Below are positions 9,117-16,875 of a stretch of 49,361 bases of DNA, piece after piece; positions within the stretch are counted from its first letter, which is position 1, and each line of letters opens with the position of its first letter. The translations under genes were made by a program, and so were the position numbers. This DNA comes from DYJK01 sp964464825 (GTDB taxonomy: Bacteria > Bacteroidota > Ignavibacteria > Ignavibacteriales > Melioribacteraceae): positions 1-49,361 of the forward strand of contig CAYXKL010000004.1 of assembly GCA_964464825.1 (NCBI GenBank). The letters are read 5' to 3'. The notes under the pieces are model-generated. The model had not been told where the DNA came from. It saw only the letters and a list, made by a program, of their open reading frames with translations, and searched no databases.

Positions 9117-9515
9117 ATGAAAAAAATCAGCAGCTTCTTAATAATTTCTGCATTAGTAATTTTTAATACAGCATGTTCTAAATCTAATGATGAAAAATCA
9201 TCAGAAGAAACAAATAATAGCACAAGCAGTACTACATCACTTGAAGAAACACTTACATCAAATAAATGGAATATGATGTTTAATGGTCAATCATATGGAA
9301 CAATAACTTTTAATACAGACGGTACATGTCTTAAAACCGCAGAAGGAATGTCAATGGAAACTGAAGGCACCTGGCAATTGAACGATCAGGGATTTACATT
9401 AAGTTTTCCAAGTGAAGGAGATCCATTTACTGGTACAATCAGAGCAGAAGGTGAAAATTTAATTGTTGCATTTATGGATGGAGCAATAACTTATACTTAT
9501 ACACCGGTTGAATAA
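9117..9515 (+). CDS. Lipocalin-like lipoprotein
   Basis: 132 residues with a lipoprotein signal (Cys20 in NTACS), a Ser/Thr/Glu-rich linker to about residue 43, then a beta domain with the layout of lipocalin-like 5-domains: a W near the start (SNKWNM), TITFNTDGTC, then EGTWQLNDQGFTLSF. The same layout appears at the C-terminus of the caspase-like protein at 10245. Probably membrane-anchored facing the periplasm or surface. No catalytic motif. Confidence 0.65.
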   Translation: MKKISSFLIISALVIFNTACSKSNDEKSSEETNNSTSSTTSLEETLTSNKWNMMFNGQSYGTITFNTDGTCLKTAEGMSMETEGTWQLNDQGFTLSFPSEGDPFTGTIRAEGENLIVAFMDGAITYTYTPVE

Positions 9516-9603
9516 TCTCAAATCGTGGTTGAAGATAGCTCCGGTAATATTAATATTCATTATCATTAACATAATTATGGATAAATATTCGAAGGAATAA
9601 AAA

Positions 9604-10206
9604 ATGAGAAGGTTAATAATTTATTTGATGATTGCTTCGTTTGTATCTTTAACATCTGCTTGTTCAAAAAAAACAGATGAAAAATTAATTAATAATAGTG
9701 TTAATAAATCCATTAGCACAAAGGACGAACAAGTTTTAGAACCGCAAACTTCAAGTGGAAAAGTTTTATCAGTTGAAGATACCGGCTTAGGTCCATTTGA
9801 AGGAATCACGGTTGAAGAAGACAATACAAAAAGTACTCTCTATTTTATAGTTGAATTCGGAAAATTCAAAGATAGATCTCCGGATGGCAATCTTGTTGGT
9901 AAACATGTTAATGTTAAATACCGCACAAAAGTATTGAAGAGAATAACCGACCTTATGTTGAGAAGTGAATACGAAAATTCAGCAGCACAAGCACATGTTT
10001 ATATAGCCGGCACATATTTACATGGCGAGTTAGGTGATATGGGTTCCTATATCACTATTAAAGATTCTGAAGGAAAAGAAGTTGAGTATAAGGGTGATTT
10101 TGAAATTGATGCTGATAATTCTGCAAAATATAAAGGCAAAGATGTTGTTTTGTACTACGAAGAAGATTTTGAATATGAACTGTTAGACCTCACAGTAATT
10201 AAATAA
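9604..10206 (+). CDS. Lipoprotein of unknown function
   Basis: 200 residues with a lipoprotein signal and Cys20 (LTSACS), a polar linker, then a predominantly beta domain of about 150 residues rich in Lys/Glu/Asp. GKVLSVEDTGLGPF, VEFGKFKDR and a GKDVVLYYEEDFEYEL ending are its most distinctive parts. It sits between a lipocalin-like lipoprotein and a caspase-like protein on the same strand, so all three may be one transcription unit. I do not recognise a family. Confidence 0.6.
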   Translation: MRRLIIYLMIASFVSLTSACSKKTDEKLINNSVNKSISTKDEQVLEPQTSSGKVLSVEDTGLGPFEGITVEEDNTKSTLYFIVEFGKFKDRSPDGNLVGKHVNVKYRTKVLKRITDLMLRSEYENSAAQAHVYIAGTYLHGELGDMGSYITIKDSEGKEVEYKGDFEIDADNSAKYKGKDVVLYYEEDFEYELLDLTVIK

Positions 10207-10244
10207 TATTTTAGTTTATAATTAAATTATTAATTAGTAGCCTA

Positions 10245-11732
10245 ATGAATAATACAGTTATAAGTAAAACTTTATTTAAGTCAGTGAATGTTCTCCGAAT
10301 TTTCATCATTTGTATTTTATTTATCAACATAAATGTATTAGCGGCAAAATCAAAAATTATTGCGTTATTAATTATTGTTGATAAATATGAAGATGAAAGC
10401 TCAAATAATATTGCAGCCTCTGTCCGCAATGATTACAACACTATTTCACAATTTCTTACGCTGTTAGAGAACAGAAATCTTTATACAGTAGAAAAAATCA
10501 CTCTTCGCGGCAATAACACTAAACTATCCGATGTAAAAAAATCACTCGAAAAAATTAACTCTAAAAAAGATGATATAATTTTTGTTTATTTCAGCGGACA
10601 CGGTGGAATGGATAGAAATGGTACTTTCATGGTTTGTTCAGACGGCAAATATCTTTATCGGAATTATGTGGAATCAGTAATTACAAATAAACCGAATAAA
10701 TTTAGTACACTTATTACTGATGCATGTAGTAATGATATTGAAGGATTGGCAGTTATGAGAAGTTTTCATAATACAAAAGATGCCAAAGAAGGTAAGAATG
10801 ATGCAGCTTATAAAAAACTTTTTGATGACTATTTGGGTTTTATGAGTATTTCCGCTTCTTCAGAAGGTGAGTATGCGTGGTCTGATGATAATTTAGGTGG
10901 TTATTTTACTCATTACTTTTTCAAGGAAGCGTTAATTAAAAATCCTAAAGAAAGCTGGCTTGAAATTTTTGAATATTCAAAAAAGAAAGTAGTCCAAATA
11001 TTTAATAGTATGTCAGCTGAACAAAAATCTCAGTTACTACAAGAGGGGATTAAAAGTCAAACACCCAAAATGTATTCAGTACCAATTACAAAGTCAGGAA
11101 ATCAAGTACAAGAAACCGAAATAATGGATAATGCTGCTAAAGAAGCAGCCATTAGAATATATAACAGAACAGAGGAACTATTAACAATAGAAATAGATTA
11201 TAACACAGATGAAAAAAAATGGACTGAAGAAAAAACTGCTAAAAAGAAAATTGCACCAAATAATTTTATCGATATCGAAAAAGAGTGCACAATATTTTTT
11301 GAAACCGGGATTGAAGAAGCTGGATATGAACTAACTACCGGTAATTATGAATTTGCTCAAGTGAATTCAAAAGAGATTGATCTATTTATTGAAGGTGATG
11401 ATGCTTCATCTGATAATTATAATTCTGATGAAGAACTATTGGATCTTATGACTGGTCTATGGGAAATGTATGATGGAGAATTTATTTCTGAAATTACATT
11501 CGATGAAAATGGTACATATACTATAGTGGAAGATAATCAAATAACAGAATCAGGTGAATGGGCTTTAATTGAGGATGATGAAGGTTATATTAATTTAGTA
11601 CTCTCTTTAGAAAGAGAAGATAATATCGAGTTCGAAATTAATTATTCGGATGATTTTTCACTTGAATTGGTCCCGTTAATTAATGGTAAACCATCTAATA
11701 TAATTTACTATTTGAACAAACTGGAATACTGA
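10245..11732 (+). CDS. Secreted caspase-like (peptidase C14) protein with lipocalin-like tail
   Basis: 495 residues. An N-terminal hydrophobic segment (about 17-34) is a probable signal sequence. The caspase-fold domain spans about 36-260 with both catalytic residues visible: His119 in YFSGHGG and Cys161 in LITDACSND. Middle region 290-390 contains ARNRTEE-like beta sequence without a recognised motif. The tail (about 395-495) reads as a lipocalin-like domain (LTGLWEMYDG, EITFDENGTY, SGEWALIEDDEGYI), the layout seen in the lipoprotein at 9117. Bacterial caspase homologues cleave proteins, often after basic residues; the target here is unknown. Confidence 0.82.
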   Translation: MNNTVISKTLFKSVNVLRIFIICILFININVLAAKSKIIALLIIVDKYEDESSNNIAASVRNDYNTISQFLTLLENRNLYTVEKITLRGNNTKLSDVKKSLEKINSKKDDIIFVYFSGHGGMDRNGTFMVCSDGKYLYRNYVESVITNKPNKFSTLITDACSNDIEGLAVMRSFHNTKDAKEGKNDAAYKKLFDDYLGFMSISASSEGEYAWSDDNLGGYFTHYFFKEALIKNPKESWLEIFEYSKKKVVQIFNSMSAEQKSQLLQEGIKSQTPKMYSVPITKSGNQVQETEIMDNAAKEAAIRIYNRTEELLTIEIDYNTDEKKWTEEKTAKKKIAPNNFIDIEKECTIFFETGIEEAGYELTTGNYEFAQVNSKEIDLFIEGDDASSDNYNSDEELLDLMTGLWEMYDGEFISEITFDENGTYTIVEDNQITESGEWALIEDDEGYINLVLSLEREDNIEFEINYSDDFSLELVPLINGKPSNIIYYLNKLEY

Positions 11733-11872
11733 AGTAGATTTTTAACGGATATATTTTATTATAGTAGTCATTTTTGGCTATCATATCATAACCTAATTAC
11801 ACAAGATATTAAAGTCCAAAACCCGCATTTTAGCGTAAATAATAAATATTTATAATGGACATTTTGTATTAT

Positions 11873-11894
11873 ATCTTTATATTGTCATAAAGAT
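11873..11894. promoter_or_regulatory. Inverted repeat upstream of rsbW-like gene
   Basis: ATCTTTAT (11873-11880) and ATAAAGAT (11887-11894) form a perfect 8-bp inverted repeat around ATTGTC, 49 bases before the chosen start of the kinase gene. It lacks a T-run, so an operator or 5' UTR hairpin is as likely as a terminator. Confidence 0.4.
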
Positions 11895-11943
11895 AATCCC
11901 ACTTAATGAAAAATTGAGTCAATCCAATAAACTGAGAGTAAGT

Positions 11944-12360
11944 ATGAATGATAATATCAAATTGGAAATTAAAATACCCAAAGTTCCAGATATTGAATTA
12001 GTAGCTCTTGAAAGTTTACAGCTAATGGGTGGTCATTTAGGAATTTCGAATGACAAAATTGGTGAAGCAAAAATAATTGTTACAGAAGCAATTATAAATG
12101 GTCTCGAACATTCAGGTGCTGAAAATCCATATGTTAATGTAGAATTCACTATGACAAAAGAAAGATTAGTAATTCTTGTAACTGATTTTGGACATGGATT
12201 CGAACCGGAAAAAATTGAAGAACCGGAAATTCATGAAAAATTATCAAGTAAAAATAAAAGGGGCTGGGGCCTCAAACTTATGAAATCTATGTCAGATGAT
12301 TTTATAATTGAATCCGGTTCTACCGGCACGAAAATTACAATAATTAAAAATTTAGTTTAG
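11944..12360 (+). CDS. RsbW-like anti-sigma factor serine kinase
   Basis: 138 residues of a stand-alone GHKL ATPase. N-box EAIINGLEHSG, G1 box DFGHGFEP and a G2 segment KRGWGLKLMKSMSD are all present. The ATG at 11944 follows GAGAGTAAGT; an in-frame TTG at 11914 is the alternative. RsbW/SpoIIAB-type proteins phosphorylate a STAS antagonist and hold a sigma factor; the STAS gene follows 11 bases later. No sigma factor gene is in the window. Confidence 0.85.
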   Translation: MNDNIKLEIKIPKVPDIELVALESLQLMGGHLGISNDKIGEAKIIVTEAIINGLEHSGAENPYVNVEFTMTKERLVILVTDFGHGFEPEKIEEPEIHEKLSSKNKRGWGLKLMKSMSDDFIIESGSTGTKITIIKNLV

Positions 12361-12371
12361 GAGTCTTTAAT

Positions 12372-12716
12372 ATGTCATCTGAATTTAATTTAGTAACAGA
12401 AACAAAAGACAACTGTGTTGTTATCAATACATTCGGTTATATAAATAATATTGGCGGACAAAAAATTGTTGATGAGTTTTACAAGCATAACGGAAATGGA
12501 ATTAATAATGTGATTTTAAATCTTGCAAAGTCAAATGTTGTAAACTCTATCGGCATTTCATTTCTAATAGAAATCATCGAAAAATTAAATCAATCAAACG
12601 GTAAGTTAATATTTTCAAATCTTGATCCATCAATTGAAAAAACTTTTACAATAATGGGTCTATTCCAATTTGCTAAGAAAGCCGAAAACTTGGACGAAGC
12701 ATTAAAACTAATCTAA
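12372..12716 (+). CDS. STAS-domain anti-sigma factor antagonist
   Basis: 114 residues forming one STAS domain. The phosphorylation-site region is NVVNSIGISFLIEIIEKL (serine of SIG). A GGAG precedes the ATG by 8 bases. It is the expected partner of the RsbW-like kinase upstream; dephosphorylated antagonist would release the target bound by the kinase. Confidence 0.85.
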   Translation: MSSEFNLVTETKDNCVVINTFGYINNIGGQKIVDEFYKHNGNGINNVILNLAKSNVVNSIGISFLIEIIEKLNQSNGKLIFSNLDPSIEKTFTIMGLFQFAKKAENLDEALKLI

Positions 12717-12767
12717 TCGGGATTGTTTAAAATTATTACTATTAAGAAAGGATTAATTACATCCTGA

Positions 12768-13238
12768 ATGAATGTAATTGAGTATAATAATATAATAGAT
12801 AAACTTGCCGTTTCAAAAGCAAACTTTGATTATGATAAGGCTTTGATGTATGCTGCGGTTTGTTTGATTCTTGAAACTGAAATCCCGGGAACTCAATTGA
12901 CTGAACCTAGCAATCAAGAGTTCCCATATTGGATAGCGTTTGATAAGCATACTGAAGTTGGCAGAGCAATAATAATTAAAGCCTCTCATCAAATTAATTT
13001 AGATTCATATGCTGGAATGCAGTTAGCTTTTCTGATGGAAGGTTCCTTATGTAATGGAATAATTAAATCGCCGTACTGGAATCATTTTATGAATTGGAAG
13101 TTGGATAAGTTGGGGTCAGCAGTTGACCGGTGGGAGGAATTAAGAAATGAAATAATTGAGCTAACAAATTCTAGAGTGGAGATGCTGCTTGAAAAAATTT
13201 ATAGAATTGAAGAGACACCCCAACTATCTTTATTTTAG
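12768..13238 (+). CDS. Helical protein ending in a sliding-clamp-binding motif
   Basis: 156 residues, mostly helical, soluble. The last five residues are QLSLF, an exact fit to the bacterial beta-clamp-binding consensus QL(S/D)LF, placed on a flexible tail after ETP. A central WIAFDKHTEVGRA segment faintly resembles the C-terminal domain of RarA/MgsA ATPases (..DMHT..GR..), but no ATPase is attached. A DNA-replication or repair-associated role is inference from the tail. Neighbours: the STAS gene 51 bases upstream and accessory genes downstream; it may be the first island gene. Family not recognised. Confidence 0.65.
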   Translation: MNVIEYNNIIDKLAVSKANFDYDKALMYAAVCLILETEIPGTQLTEPSNQEFPYWIAFDKHTEVGRAIIIKASHQINLDSYAGMQLAFLMEGSLCNGIIKSPYWNHFMNWKLDKLGSAVDRWEELRNEIIELTNSRVEMLLEKIYRIEETPQLSLF

Positions 13239-13320
13239 TATCTGGTAAGGCTGCTAGGGTTGAAGGATGCTATTTTCATTCGCGACCCTGGTGGTATTTT
13301 CTACAAGTAGCATTAGATGC

Positions 13321-13389
13321 TTTTATTCATTTGGGGAGGATTATTATTAATGAAATCCCCCCCTCCGCCCCTAATGTGAATGAATAAAA
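13321..13389. repeat. Long imperfect palindrome with C-rich core
   Basis: An 11-bp perfect inverted repeat (TTTTATTCATT 13321-13331, AATGAATAAAA 13379-13389) encloses further pairing: GGGG 13333-13336 with CCCC 13368-13371 and GGATT with AATCC. The run of C at 13357-13363 and nearby CCGCCCC stand out in AT-rich DNA. It resembles a small palindromic mobile repeat, or a structured 3' UTR. Confidence 0.55.
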
Positions 13390-13416
13390 AAGCCAGATTA
13401 ACTCTGGCTTCTGTTT
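13390..13416 (+). terminator. Probable terminator
   Basis: AAGCCAGA/TCTGGCTT 8-bp stem with loop TTAAC, followed by CTGTTT and preceded by an A-run. It closes the 12768 gene region; the short T-tract makes it moderate in strength and possibly bidirectional. Confidence 0.6.
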
Positions 13417-13530
13417 AAAATGATATTGATCCGGAAGAATGAAAGATTTTATTCAATAGATCCGGGGATACTTTTTTAGTATCTATTTTCTTTAATTGTT
13501 CTAATCATGCTAAATGTCATTTTCTGATAT

Positions 13531-14016
13531 TTGGTTTCATATTTTACTCAATCAGAAATATGTCAGCGATTGGGAACATCTTTTACACTTGATGATGTCT
13601 TTTACATTACTTATTCTGATAGATTGGAGCAAAATAAAATATTGGTAGATGAACAAATTATAGAATTAAATATGCAAATCTTGAGTGAAGTTATTCAGGA
13701 TATTAGTGGGGGATCAATTGGCCTATTACTTTTAATTAATGAAATTAGCTTAACTAAAGACTTAAACAAGTTACTAGATATTTTGTATAATGATTCGGAT
13801 ATTGAATCAAAAATAATTACCTCTTTTAGCAATCTTGATTTCAATATTAAAGAAACATTACAAAAAATTGTTTGGGAGAAGCCTGAGATATTTAAAGCCA
13901 GCAAGGAATTAGAAAATATCTATTTTTCAGGTGTTTGCAATGTAAAACAAATCAAAGATAATTATTATGTTAGAATCGACTCTTGGCTATTGGAGGTTCA
14001 AGTAAAAAAATATTGA
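13531..14016 (+). CDS. Unknown protein, upstream half of overlapping HEPN pair
   Basis: 161 residues beginning at TTG (no ATG is available; an in-frame stop lies at 13525-13527). A QSEICQRLGTSFTLDDVFY N-terminus suggests a small helical domain; the rest is helical and Leu/Ile-rich. No recognised family. It ends at TGA 14014-14016 inside the overlap with the next frame, directly after the heptamer A AAA AAA. Either it is a separate gene or the first half of a frameshifted protein of about 330 residues. Nucleotide style is AT-rich like the rest of the island. Confidence 0.5.
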   Translation: MVSYFTQSEICQRLGTSFTLDDVFYITYSDRLEQNKILVDEQIIELNMQILSEVIQDISGGSIGLLLLINEISLTKDLNKLLDILYNDSDIESKIITSFSNLDFNIKETLQKIVWEKPEIFKASKELENIYFSGVCNVKQIKDNYYVRIDSWLLEVQVKKY

Positions 14017-14546
14017 CGATAAACAAAAGAAATGTTTCTATCTTTAAAGAGCTTCTTCCTTATCACAATTCCCTGAACACATCAGCATATAATATCATAA
14101 TGGAAATAGAAAATTATTTAAGAAATATTTTAATTTCAAAGTTATCAAAATTAGATTATAATGAGCATCCTTTGGAAATATTAGATTGTTTTGGTAAGAT
14201 AAAATCAACTGAGCAAGGAGATAAGACTTATACTTACAATGAATGGTGTAAACATAAATTATATCAAAACAGGAATGTTTATAATGTTGAATTATTCGAA
14301 TCCCTATCCTCGCAATTAGACTTAACGGATCTGGAAAATATATTTCTTAGTGAGGATGTTCCAAATAAATATTCAGACCAGAGTTTTTTTAATATATTTA
14401 ATATCTCAACAGATAGAAATCAATTAATACAATTATTTAAAAGTCTTAAGCAAATCAGGAACCCAATAGCACACAATCAAATAATAGATTTTTCGGTTTT
14501 AAAAGATTTGCAAGATATAAAGAATATTTTTTTATTAAAGAAATAA
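13983..14546 (+). CDS. HEPN-motif protein (Swt1/Abi-like), in -1 frame
   Basis: Up to 187 residues in the -1 frame of the preceding ORF. Near the C-terminus the segment IRNPIAHNQ contains RNPIAH, an RX4H motif of the type that forms the active site in HEPN ribonucleases, in an all-helical context (MEIENYLRNIL early, LFKSLKQIRN late). Start is uncertain: TTG 13983 or TTG 14013 are the only early candidates and neither is well placed behind GGAGG at 13992-13996. That weakness favours expression by frameshifting from the upstream ORF. HEPN proteins are common toxins in toxin-antitoxin and abortive-infection systems; that role here is inference. Confidence 0.55.
   Translation: MAIGGSSKKILTINKRNVSIFKELLPYHNSLNTSAYNIIMEIENYLRNILISKLSKLDYNEHPLEILDCFGKIKSTEQGDKTYTYNEWCKHKLYQNRNVYNVELFESLSSQLDLTDLENIFLSEDVPNKYSDQSFFNIFNISTDRNQLIQLFKSLKQIRNPIAHNQIIDFSVLKDLQDIKNIFLLKK
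13992..14016 (+). promoter_or_regulatory. Candidate -1 programmed frameshift site
   Basis: GGAGG at 13992-13996 lies 7 bases before the heptamer A AAA AAA (14004-14010), which is in the upstream ORF's frame as gtA AAA AAA. The zero-frame stop TGA follows at 14014. Slipping back one base enters the HEPN frame exactly. This matches the internal Shine-Dalgarno plus slippery A-run design of E. coli dnaX. Confidence 0.5.
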
Positions 14547-14557
14547 TTAATGTAAAT

Positions 14558-14578
14558 AAATCTTCTAAGATTTTTTTT
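14558..14578 (+). terminator. Weak terminator after HEPN gene
   Basis: AAATCT/AGATTT 6-bp stem with a 4-base loop (14564-14567) running into a T8 tract. Confidence 0.5.
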
Positions 14579-14896
14579 GCCTAGTGCAATATTCACCTGA
14601 GTTAAATAAAGTCTGTTAAAATGCAGTTTGATCTGATTCCTAAATATTGGAATAATATTTTTTCGTAGCTTTCGATGAGAATTCTAATAAATAATATGCA
14701 TGAGTTTAAGTTTAACTGAAAATAGACAAGACTTAAGAACGTTCTGTTAAAACTAGATGAGAATTCGAAAGTGAAGAATAATAATTAAAAAACTTCGCTT
14801 TAATAATATTTGTGCGAACTGTTGGCTAAATAAACTGCTCGATTTTGCCAATTACCAGAATTGGTAACACCTTTAATTATAAAAAAACTGCTGTAA
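14579..14896. other. Non-coding or decayed island sequence
   Basis: All frames are broken by stops. The only structure I see is a perfect inverted repeat CCAATT-ACCAG-AATTGG at 14848-14864. It precedes a helicase remnant and may be degraded coding DNA of the same gene; I could not recover a convincing protein from it. Confidence 0.4.
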
Positions 14897-15340
14897 TACA
14901 AAAAGTGTTTTATATCTGATGAAAGATCTAGTAACGACCGAAATGATGATCGGTTCAGAAGCTCCAAAGGGGGATGCTGTACAGTTTATTTGCTGAACCT
15001 GATGTCAGACAAGCTTAGAAATCGACTGAGTCAAAGTCTAAATGATTTAACAACAAACCAAAAATTAAAAGAGGAACAAATAGTGATTCTTGGTACTCAT
15101 CACCTTCATAATACTTCATTAAGTGTCGATCCGATTATTGGTAAATTTACAATAATAGAAAATGACCCGCCCAGTAAAAATCATATCCCAAATTATTCTT
15201 GTATGAAGTATAAAAGATTAGAATCCGATGTAGTAATTTTACTTGATTATCAGGATGTCCAGTGGGATGTTAAATCAATTAAATATACGGGCATTTCAAG
15301 AGTAAAACATTTGTTATTTATTCTTTCTATAAAAAAATAG
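14897..15340 (+). pseudogene. Remnant of a superfamily 1 helicase, C-terminus only
   Basis: The frame is open from 14897 with no credible start or ribosome-binding site. Its last 115 residues look like the end of UvrD_C_2-type helicases: EQIVILGTHHL, then MKYKRLESDVVILLDY (motif V-like; functional enzymes have a FKGLE core) and TGISRVKHLLFIL (motif VI-like; normal form SRAK..L). The Walker A and B parts are absent and KRLE/SRVK deviate from consensus, so it should be inactive. It ends 21 bases before the convergent PcfJ-like gene. Confidence 0.6.
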
Positions 15341-15361
15341 TTTTACGTGCGTTTCGTTTTC

Positions 15362-16612
15362 TCAACCTATCAACGAATACTTATTAAACCACTCTCTTAT
15401 TTTTAATCCCAATTCTTTGGAAACACTTCTGTTTCCTTTCCCAAGCAGATCCCCCATCTTTACTCCTGATCTTCCAATCTTAATTTCTAATGTAGCTTCT
15501 TCATCATTGTAAATAACTTTATAGAAATAGCACTTACCAAGCTTCACATCTTTAATGAAGCTGCGGATGCAGTTCCTCTGTTTAATTGCCCATGATCTCA
15601 TTTCTGCCGGGGTTTTAAGTGCAGTAATATATTCATTATCCAGCAGTGGAGGAGGAGAAAATTCACTCCCTTTTTTGAGAACAATTATTTTTTCTTTCAG
15701 ATTATCAGTAATAGATTTTATTTGTGAAAGCATTTCTATCTGCGGAATACTTATGTGCCATTTCTTTGATTGAATAGAAATTTTTTTTAATCTTTTTAAT
15801 TCGCTCTCATAATTATGAGAGTTCATCAACTCTAGTATGCATTTATTTGAAAGGATGTCAATTATTCCAATATCGGTAGAAACTATTTCCAAAAGTTTTG
15901 TATTAATAGATTTTAAATGGGAGAGTATCTTCAATATTTTTTCTTTTGTAACAGAATTAGAGTTTAGAAGTGAATCCCGAAATTCTTTTATATGATTTAC
16001 TTCTAGTAAATTTGGTTCTATCTTTAAAAATATTTTTACTAACCTTTCACTTCCCGGGAATCCCGCTCTTGCTAAAATCTCTTTCTGTTTATTGGTGATT
16101 AAATGCTGAATGTAAGACAAATGATTATAAAAGGAGTAGGAAGGATTTAGATTCTCTATATTGACTATTAAGTAACCAAGTGACGGATTTGTTTTTAAGA
16201 GCATCCTGAAATTATCACCGAAATATGTAAGAGCTTTTAGAACCTCCCAGTGTGAATCCTTAAAGATAGTCACATACCTTTCAATATCCTTTGGGATATG
16301 ATCAAAAAATTCTGATTGTATTAATGAATCCTTATCCGACATATCGGGAACATCATAGATATCATTACTATCATTAATATTTTTATTCTGATTATCTCCC
16401 TTCGTTTTGGGAATCTCAATTTTTCGGCTTTTTACGTCTATTGTTGGGTATACTTCAATCCGAAAATTATCATTCGGAGAAATAATAAATGCTCTCCAGT
16501 AAGGGTATCCGACTATTATAAATTTATAATCTTCACGAATGAACTCAAATATTTTTGCATCAACAAATTCATCGAAAAATGATTTTTGTTTTTTCTTATC
16601 AATTAACTGCAT
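15362..16612 (-). CDS. PcfJ-like protein
   Basis: 416 residues. The C-terminal 95 residues match the PcfJ-like pattern: LKTPAEMRSWAIKQRNC (conserved Cys), LGKCYFYKV, EEATLEIKI and a GDLLGKGNRSVSKE ending. The N-terminal two thirds are helical without a recognised domain and include a short Asn/Asp-rich linker near 95-115. PcfJ was named from enterococcal conjugative plasmids; its molecular function is unknown. The ATG lies 3 bases after the stop of a 42-residue membrane-protein gene, implying coupled translation. The pair is divergent from the AAA+ operon. Confidence 0.7.
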   Translation of the reverse strand: MQLIDKKKQKSFFDEFVDAKIFEFIREDYKFIIVGYPYWRAFIISPNDNFRIEVYPTIDVKSRKIEIPKTKGDNQNKNINDSNDIYDVPDMSDKDSLIQSEFFDHIPKDIERYVTIFKDSHWEVLKALTYFGDNFRMLLKTNPSLGYLIVNIENLNPSYSFYNHLSYIQHLITNKQKEILARAGFPGSERLVKIFLKIEPNLLEVNHIKEFRDSLLNSNSVTKEKILKILSHLKSINTKLLEIVSTDIGIIDILSNKCILELMNSHNYESELKRLKKISIQSKKWHISIPQIEMLSQIKSITDNLKEKIIVLKKGSEFSPPPLLDNEYITALKTPAEMRSWAIKQRNCIRSFIKDVKLGKCYFYKVIYNDEEATLEIKIGRSGVKMGDLLGKGNRSVSKELGLKIREWFNKYSLIG

Positions 16613-16615
16613 AAT

Positions 16616-16744
16616 CTATATCACTGTGATTAAAATCAATCCTATTATAAAATAAATTAAAATATTTAAGCATCCACAACCTTCTGATTTTTTATTACGA
16701 AAGAAAATAAAGTAAACAATTAAAAATATTATCAACATTTCCAT
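16616..16744 (-). CDS. 42-residue two-helix membrane protein
   Basis: The frame encodes MEMLIIFLIVYFIFF, a charged turn RNKKSEGCGCL with a Cys-X-Cys, then NILIYFIIGLILITVI: two hydrophobic helices joined by a short polar loop. It is predicted to be an inner-membrane hairpin protein. Met3 (16738) is an alternative start. The stop TAG is three bases before the PcfJ-like ATG, which supports a real, co-translated gene although no strong ribosome-binding site is visible. Small membrane proteins of this shape often act as effectors or accessory subunits in defence and toxin systems; no function can be assigned. Confidence 0.55.
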   Translation of the reverse strand: MEMLIIFLIVYFIFFRNKKSEGCGCLNILIYFIIGLILITVI

Positions 16745-16767
16745 GATTTAAAATAAACTTAGTCTAA

Positions 16768-16799
16768 TTTGTTATCGCATCATTTCATGATATTATTTG
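16768..16799 (+). promoter_or_regulatory. Possible Bacteroidota-type promoter of AAA+ operon
   Basis: TTTG at 16768-16771 and TATTATTTG at 16791-16799, 19 bases apart, approximate the -33 TTTG and -7 TAnnTTTG elements, with one extra base in the latter. Operator 1 lies within the spacer. Confidence 0.3.
16779..16791. promoter_or_regulatory. Operator palindrome 1
   Basis: ATCATTTCATGAT: arms ATCAT/ATGAT around TTC. It differs from operator 2 at one base only. Candidate site for the WYL regulator encoded at the end of the operon. Confidence 0.55.
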
Positions 16800-16811
16800 C
16801 TAATAAAAACT

Positions 16812-16824
16812 ATCATTTAATGAT
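16812..16824. promoter_or_regulatory. Operator palindrome 2
   Basis: ATCATTTAATGAT, extended to the perfect palindrome TATCATT-T-AATGATA (16811-16825). Its centre is 33 bp from that of operator 1, about three helical turns, so the same protein could bind both on one face. Confidence 0.6.
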
Positions 16825-16875
16825 ACGATTTTATTTTCTTCAGCTGATATTTTTCAACTTAAAAAGGAGAGTTGT

